This document shows positions 6,691 through 9,640 of a stretch of DNA of 9,640 nt, piece by piece. The DNA comes from Planctomycetes bacterium UBA1135 (lineage in GTDB: Bacteria > Planctomycetota > UBA1135), in NCBI GenBank assembly GCA_002311925.1, contig DCAK01000002.1, forward strand, positions 9,219-18,858, given 5' to 3'. The first letter of the stretch is position 1. Each line of letters begins with the position of its first letter. The position numbers and the translations under genes are program-made. The notes under the pieces are model-generated. The model was not told the DNA's origin and did not search any database. It saw only the letters and a list, made by a program, of their open reading frames with translations.

Positions 6691-7562
6691 TAGGGTCCGG
6701 TTACTCTCCGGGCGGGGTCGCGGGAGAGTCGGTGGTAAAGGAAGGCCGCCAGGGCGAGGGTGGCGATGCCGACGAGTTGGGATGTGCTGATGAGGAGTTC
6801 CGCGTCGAGGGGTTTGGCCACCTCGTCGGGCCTCATGCCCGGCTTGAAGATGCCGCCCCGGGCCACCGAGTCGTAGCGGAAGATTTCCACCAGGTAGCGG
6901 AGGACCGCGTAGCCGGCGATGAGGGCGAGGAAGACCTGGCCATGGAAGCGCTTCCTGGGCAGGAGCCAAAGCCCGAGGAGGCAGAGGCTGAGCGCCTTCA
7001 AGCTCATGTAGATCTGGGTCGGGTGGACGGGAATTCCGGCAAGGGCGGCGGGGAATGCTGAGCCGGTCGGCAGGGGGTCGGGAAAGGTGATTGCCCAGGG
7101 GACATCGGTGGGGGAGCCGAAATCGTCTCCGACGCAAAGGCAGCCCACCCGGCCGATTGCCTGGCCGAGAAAACCGGCGGTGAGACCCACATCGGCGACC
7201 CGCCAGGAGTCCATTCCCAATTGCCTGGCCTTCCTGACCCCCAGGAAGGCGGCTAGGATGAAGCCGCCGTACATCACGAGTCCTCCCTCCCAGATTTTCA
7301 GGATTTCAAGCGGCCGAGCCATGAACCAATCGGCGTTCACGACCACGAATCCGAGACGGCCCCCCACGATTACCCCGATGAGCACCCACCATCCGACATC
7401 CGACAATTTTTGCGGGTCGAGGTCCGAAGCGGCAAGATGCTTCCGGGCCAGGCGGGTGAAGAGGTGGAAACCGGCGAGGAATCCGAACGCCACCAGCAAC
7501 CCGAAACTTCTCAGGGGGATGTCGAGCCCGAAGGCCTCGAACCTGAAGATTTCAGGCCACAT
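6690..7562 (-). CDS. lgt: Prolipoprotein diacylglyceryl transferase
   Basis: A 290-residue polytopic inner-membrane enzyme. It transfers diacylglycerol from phosphatidylglycerol to the lipobox cysteine of prelipoproteins, the first step of lipoprotein maturation. The Lgt signature is present around GQAIGRVGCLCVGDDFG (133-149), with the conserved arginine at 138. Other family features are GGRLGFVV (67-74), EGGLVMYGG (92-100; Tyr where E. coli has His), PVHPTQIY (178-185) and RYLVEIFRYD (222-231). Hydrophobic membrane segments are visible at roughly 18-36, 58-75, 93-108, 193-201, 210-226 and near 258-275. The start ATG is the complement of 7560-7562. GAGG and a purine-rich GGGGGAAG lie just upstream but at awkward spacing. 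It is the first gene of a two-gene unit with the RNase HII-like gene (TAATG overlap), and it is divergent from the Pus10 gene across 29 bp. Confidence 0.95.
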   Translation of the reverse strand: MWPEIFRFEAFGLDIPLRSFGLLVAFGFLAGFHLFTRLARKHLAASDLDPQKLSDVGWWVLIGVIVGGRLGFVVVNADWFMARPLEILKIWEGGLVMYGGFILAAFLGVRKARQLGMDSWRVADVGLTAGFLGQAIGRVGCLCVGDDFGSPTDVPWAITFPDPLPTGSAFPAALAGIPVHPTQIYMSLKALSLCLLGLWLLPRKRFHGQVFLALIAGYAVLRYLVEIFRYDSVARGGIFKPGMRPDEVAKPLDAELLISTSQLVGIATLALAAFLYHRLSRDPARRVTGP

Positions 7563-7591
7563 GGCCTCATCTTAACTTCCCCCGCGCACGG
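7563..7591. promoter_or_regulatory. 29-bp divergent gap between lgt and pus10
   Basis: This is the only sequence between two divergent start codons, too short for two ordinary promoters plus leaders. Promoters must overlap the opposing gene, or the transcripts must be nearly leaderless. On the minus strand a TTGATT (complement of 7597-7602, inside pus10) lies 18 bp from GTTAAG (7569-7574), a weak candidate for lgt. No convincing plus-strand promoter is visible. Confidence 0.3.
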
Positions 7592-8407
7592 ATGAATCAA
7601 CCCTCCCCTGCTCCCGGCGTCGGCGTCCAGGCCCCGGTCCGGGTACTTTTCGAGGGCCGTTACCGCAAGATGGTGCGCGATCTTCCCCAGACCATCTTCT
7701 ACTGCCCAGAATGCAAGGGCAGGGGGTGCGAGCGCTGCGAGGGGTACGGTAAGCTCACCAAGGATTCGGTCCAGGAACTCATCGCCCGGGTCGCGATGCC
7801 CTGGTTCAAGGCCCGTCGGAACAAGTTTCACGGCGCCGGTCGCGAGGATGTGGATGTTCGCATGCTCGGGACGGGACGCCTCTTCGTCTTCGAGATGTTG
7901 AAGGTGAAGCGGCCCGGGGTCGACCTCGAGGAGCTCGCCTCGGAAATCAATCGGCGGGCCGAGGGGCGGATGGAAATTTTCGACCTCCGTTACTGCGGCC
8001 GCAAGAGGGTTCCGGAAATCAAGGAAACGCGCTGCCCCAAGGAATACCGCGCCCGGGTTTCTTTTCTGGAGAATCCAGGCGCCGATGTCCTTCACGAGCG
8101 CTTCGAGGCGCTTTCCGCTCGAGGACGCCTTCCCGTGGTTCAGTCCACGCCCCAGCGGGTGGCCCACCGCCGGGCCAAGAAGGACCGCGAAAGGTGGATC
8201 GAGGTCAAGGAGTGGAAGGACGAAGGGGACACGTGGACGGTTTCTCTCCATTCCGCCCACGGGACCTACATCAAGGAGGCGGTGTCCGGTGAGGAGGGCC
8301 GCACCCGGCCCTCCCTTTCCGAACTTCTCCAGGTTCCCTGCACTTGCGTGGAATTGGATGTCCTGGCCATCCTTCCGCCGGAACCCGAAGAAGAAGAAGC
8401 GACCTGA
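7592..8407 (+). CDS. pus10: Pus10-type tRNA pseudouridine synthase (catalytic region only)
   Basis: A 271-residue protein that I recognise as the catalytic part of Pus10, the tRNA pseudouridine 54/55 synthase known mainly from archaea and eukaryotes. Evidence in order: FEGRYRKMVRDLPQT (20-34); a four-cysteine site CPECKGRGCERC (38-49), likely zinc-binding; the hallmark FHGAGREDVDVRMLGTGR (79-96); TPQRVAHRRA; HGTYIKEAVSGEEGRTRPS (ending 241); and a CVELDVLAI end. D86 in GRED aligns with the catalytic GRTD aspartate of TruA-type enzymes. The usual GRPF is GRLF. Archaeal Pus10 is longer because of an N-terminal THUMP-containing region; this is absent and cannot be hidden upstream, since lgt begins 29 bp away. 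The start ATG 7592 has no Shine-Dalgarno sequence. It probably acts on the T-loop of tRNA in the cytoplasm. Bacteria normally use TruB for position 55, so the target here is inferred from the family. The acidic tail PEPEEEEAT is unremarkable. Confidence 0.88.
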   Translation: MNQPSPAPGVGVQAPVRVLFEGRYRKMVRDLPQTIFYCPECKGRGCERCEGYGKLTKDSVQELIARVAMPWFKARRNKFHGAGREDVDVRMLGTGRLFVFEMLKVKRPGVDLEELASEINRRAEGRMEIFDLRYCGRKRVPEIKETRCPKEYRARVSFLENPGADVLHERFEALSARGRLPVVQSTPQRVAHRRAKKDRERWIEVKEWKDEGDTWTVSLHSAHGTYIKEAVSGEEGRTRPSLSELLQVPCTCVELDVLAILPPEPEEEEAT

Positions 8408-8425
8408 CTGGGTTCTTGCCGGGTC

Positions 8426-8917
8426 TCAGAAGGCCATCCCAACGATTTCTCCGTCGGCGACCAAGGTCCCGTCGGTCTTCAGAATCTGGCCTTCCCAGCG
8501 CAGGAATCCGCGGTTGTTGTCGTGCTTCTTCATGTGGCCGACGATGAGGATGTCGTCGCCGGGAACCACCATCGAACGGAAGCGAATCCTGTCCACCCCG
8601 CCGAAGCCGATGAACTTGTCGAGGTCGGAATCGTATTGAAGCCTGGATTGGAGGGCGGCAACCTGGGCCATGCCCTCCACCATCAGGACTCCGGGGAAGA
8701 TGGGCCGACCGGGAATATGTCCGCGGACCCAGAATTCGTCGTCATCCAGGTGCCGGTGGACCACGATGATGTTTTCTTCGACAAGGCTGGCCAGGACCGA
8801 GGTTACCTGGAGGAATTCGAACCTTTGCGGGATGAGCCCCTTGCAGCCTTCCTGGTCGAGCAGGACCTTGTCCAGCGGGTAGTCGGCCGGGTCGACGAGA
8901 AGAGTGGGTCTCGGCAT
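8426..8917 (-). CDS. fabZ: FabZ-type 3-hydroxyacyl-ACP dehydratase
   Basis: A 163-residue single hotdog-fold protein, slightly longer than typical FabZ (about 140-150). FabZ removes water from 3-hydroxyacyl-ACP in fatty acid elongation. Key motifs are LIPQRFEFLQV (28-38; family LPHRyPFLlvD) and RGHIPGRPIFPGVLMVEGMAQ, with catalytic His67 and Glu81. Glutamate, not aspartate, at that position favours FabZ over FabA. GFGGVDRIRFRSMVVPGD supplies the later strand region. The preceding DDDEFWVRGH resembles planctomycete FabZ proteins as I remember them. The start is the ATG complementary to 8915-8917, with no good Shine-Dalgarno sequence (GGAA lies about 10 bases upstream). It sits 25 bp downstream of the carboxypeptidase-regulatory-like gene on the same strand, so the two may be cotranscribed. 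It converges on pus10 with 18 bp between stops. Without fabD/fabH/lpx neighbours, its exact pathway (fatty acid or another acyl chain) is not settled. Confidence 0.88.
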   Translation of the reverse strand: MPRPTLLVDPADYPLDKVLLDQEGCKGLIPQRFEFLQVTSVLASLVEENIIVVHRHLDDDEFWVRGHIPGRPIFPGVLMVEGMAQVAALQSRLQYDSDLDKFIGFGGVDRIRFRSMVVPGDDILIVGHMKKHDNNRGFLRWEGQILKTDGTLVADGEIVGMAF

Positions 8918-8942
8918 GAGGAAGAATTCCGGGTGGGCGGGA

Positions 8943-9640
8943 CTATAGCCCGTCCCGGGGGGCGGCGGCCCGGGGAAGGTGGATGCCCAGTTCGAGGGTG
9001 GCCCCGGCTTCGACGCGCCCTCTCAGGACGGTCCTTCGATGGTCGGGCGCAAAGATGGTGAATACATAGTCGCCCGCGGGAAGATGAGGAAGGATGGCCA
9101 TTCCATCCTCACCGGTGGTGGCGCTGGCTCCATGCCCGGCCCGATTCGTGGATCCGTGGACGAGGCGGGCGACGATGCGGGCCGCCTCGATCCGGGCCAG
9201 GCTCTTCTTTTCCAGCACGGCAATCCGAGCGGTTCCCAGGATTCCGACCCTCAGGTCGAGGCGAGCTTCGGGGCCGGCCAGGTGCAGGCGAAGGGGGTCG
9301 GCGAGGGGGTTGCGGGGGGTGCCGGGAGAAACTTCCCAAAGGCCCTGCCGCAATCCCGTGAGACGGAAGAATCCGTCCTCTTCGGTGGTCGCGGTCGCCA
9401 CGGGTAGATGGTTCGCTTCACCTTCGTCGGGAATCATCCTGGCATGGACGGAGATGCCAATCACCCGGGCTCCGACCTGGTCGAGAACCTGGCCGAGGAT
9501 TACGGTGTCGGGTTCCAGGGGAAGGGTGATGAAATGGTCGGGAATCTTGGAGGATGTCGTCAGGAGGATTTTCCCGGATTTGAACTCTCCTGCGGTGGCC
9601 TGGAGGGTCCACGAATTGAAGGCCAGGCCTGGAAAGTGGA
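8943..9640 (-). CDS. Protein with carboxypeptidase-regulatory-like beta-sandwich repeats, C-terminal part
   Basis: The frame is open from the right edge of the window to the TAG complementary to 8943-8945, giving 231 visible residues; the start lies beyond 9640. A GTG at 9464 could be read as a start but falls in the middle of a domain, so the gene is partial. Visible residues 45-105 form a typical carboxypeptidase-regulatory-like unit: TVILGQVLDQVGARVIGISV, then an ATTEEDGFFRLTGLRQGLWEV turn. A second unit near the C terminus has the same pattern (TTGEDGMAILPHLPAGDYVF, followed by a strand with APDH). The residues before 45 look like the end of an earlier unit. Such domains are beta-sandwich modules of secreted or surface proteins, often in tandem; no catalytic residues are expected in them. 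Any signal peptide or enzyme domain would be outside the window. It lies 25 bp upstream of fabZ. The specific function is unknown. Confidence 0.75.
   Translation of the reverse strand, partial: HFPGLAFNSWTLQATAGEFKSGKILLTTSSKIPDHFITLPLEPDTVILGQVLDQVGARVIGISVHARMIPDEGEANHLPVATATTEEDGFFRLTGLRQGLWEVSPGTPRNPLADPLRLHLAGPEARLDLRVGILGTARIAVLEKKSLARIEAARIVARLVHGSTNRAGHGASATTGEDGMAILPHLPAGDYVFTIFAPDHRRTVLRGRVEAGATLELGIHLPRAAAPRDGL

Noticed and set aside
6691..7137. Upstream extension of the RNase HII-like gene frame
   Set aside because: The extension is a proline/arginine-rich shadow of lgt in another frame. The conserved protein starts at MAFLAGIDEAG, whose ATG overlaps the lgt stop.
7703..7738. DnaJ-type zinc-finger resemblance of CPECKGRGCERC
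   Set aside because: DnaJ has four CxxCxGxG repeats, while here there is one four-cysteine site inside a Pus10 catalytic region, where such a site is expected.
8408..8425. Terminator between pus10 and fabZ
   Set aside because: The 18 bp contain no stem-loop and no T-run on either strand.
1..9640. Mobile element, prophage, CRISPR array or defence island
   Set aside because: No transposase, integrase, phage gene, direct-repeat array or terminal inverted repeat was seen; codon use and GC content look even, and the genes are housekeeping types.

Overview
This is a compact, GC-rich bacterial chromosome segment with nine protein-coding genes, two of them cut by the window edges, and almost no spare DNA. 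I see no RNA genes, mobile elements, CRISPR arrays or stretches over about 115 bases without a gene. The lineage is most likely Planctomycetota or a close relative (moderate to low confidence). The FabZ-type dehydratase has the DDEFWVRGHIPGRP...PGVLM pattern that I associate with planctomycete FabZ proteins. Start codons lack clear Shine-Dalgarno sequences. A protein with carboxypeptidase-regulatory-like repeats and an RNase HII-like protein with a DEAGYGP motif also fit. The last two points rest on memory of these families, not on a search.

Left part (1-3388): the 3' end of a PTS enzyme I gene (ptsI, +) converges on homoserine kinase (thrB, -), and their stop codons share one CTAG. thrB diverges from an elongation factor G gene (fusA, +) across a 114-bp gap that holds one weak promoter-like element. 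This fusA is not next to rpsL, rpsG or tuf, so it may be a paralog.

Middle (3431-7562): 42 bp after fusA lies a Tex-family gene (+). Its S1 domain is well preserved, its YqgF-like and N-terminal regions are strongly diverged, and it carries an arginine-glycine-rich (RGG) C-terminal tail. It converges, again with a shared CTAG, on a two-gene minus-strand unit: lgt (prolipoprotein diacylglyceryl transferase) followed by an RNase HII-like gene, joined by TAATG.

Right part (7592-9640): only 29 bp from lgt, a divergent plus-strand gene encodes a Pus10-type tRNA pseudouridine synthase. This family is known mainly from archaea and eukaryotes, and here it is reduced to the catalytic region. It converges on a minus-strand pair: a protein with carboxypeptidase-regulatory-like repeats (running off the window) and then fabZ.

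By function the window mixes translation and RNA genes (EF-G, Tex, RNase HII-like, Pus10) with envelope and lipid genes (Lgt, FabZ), amino-acid synthesis (ThrB) and PTS signalling (PtsI). It reads as ordinary core chromosome, not an island. The most notable items are the bacterial Pus10 and the diverged Tex protein with its RGG tail.
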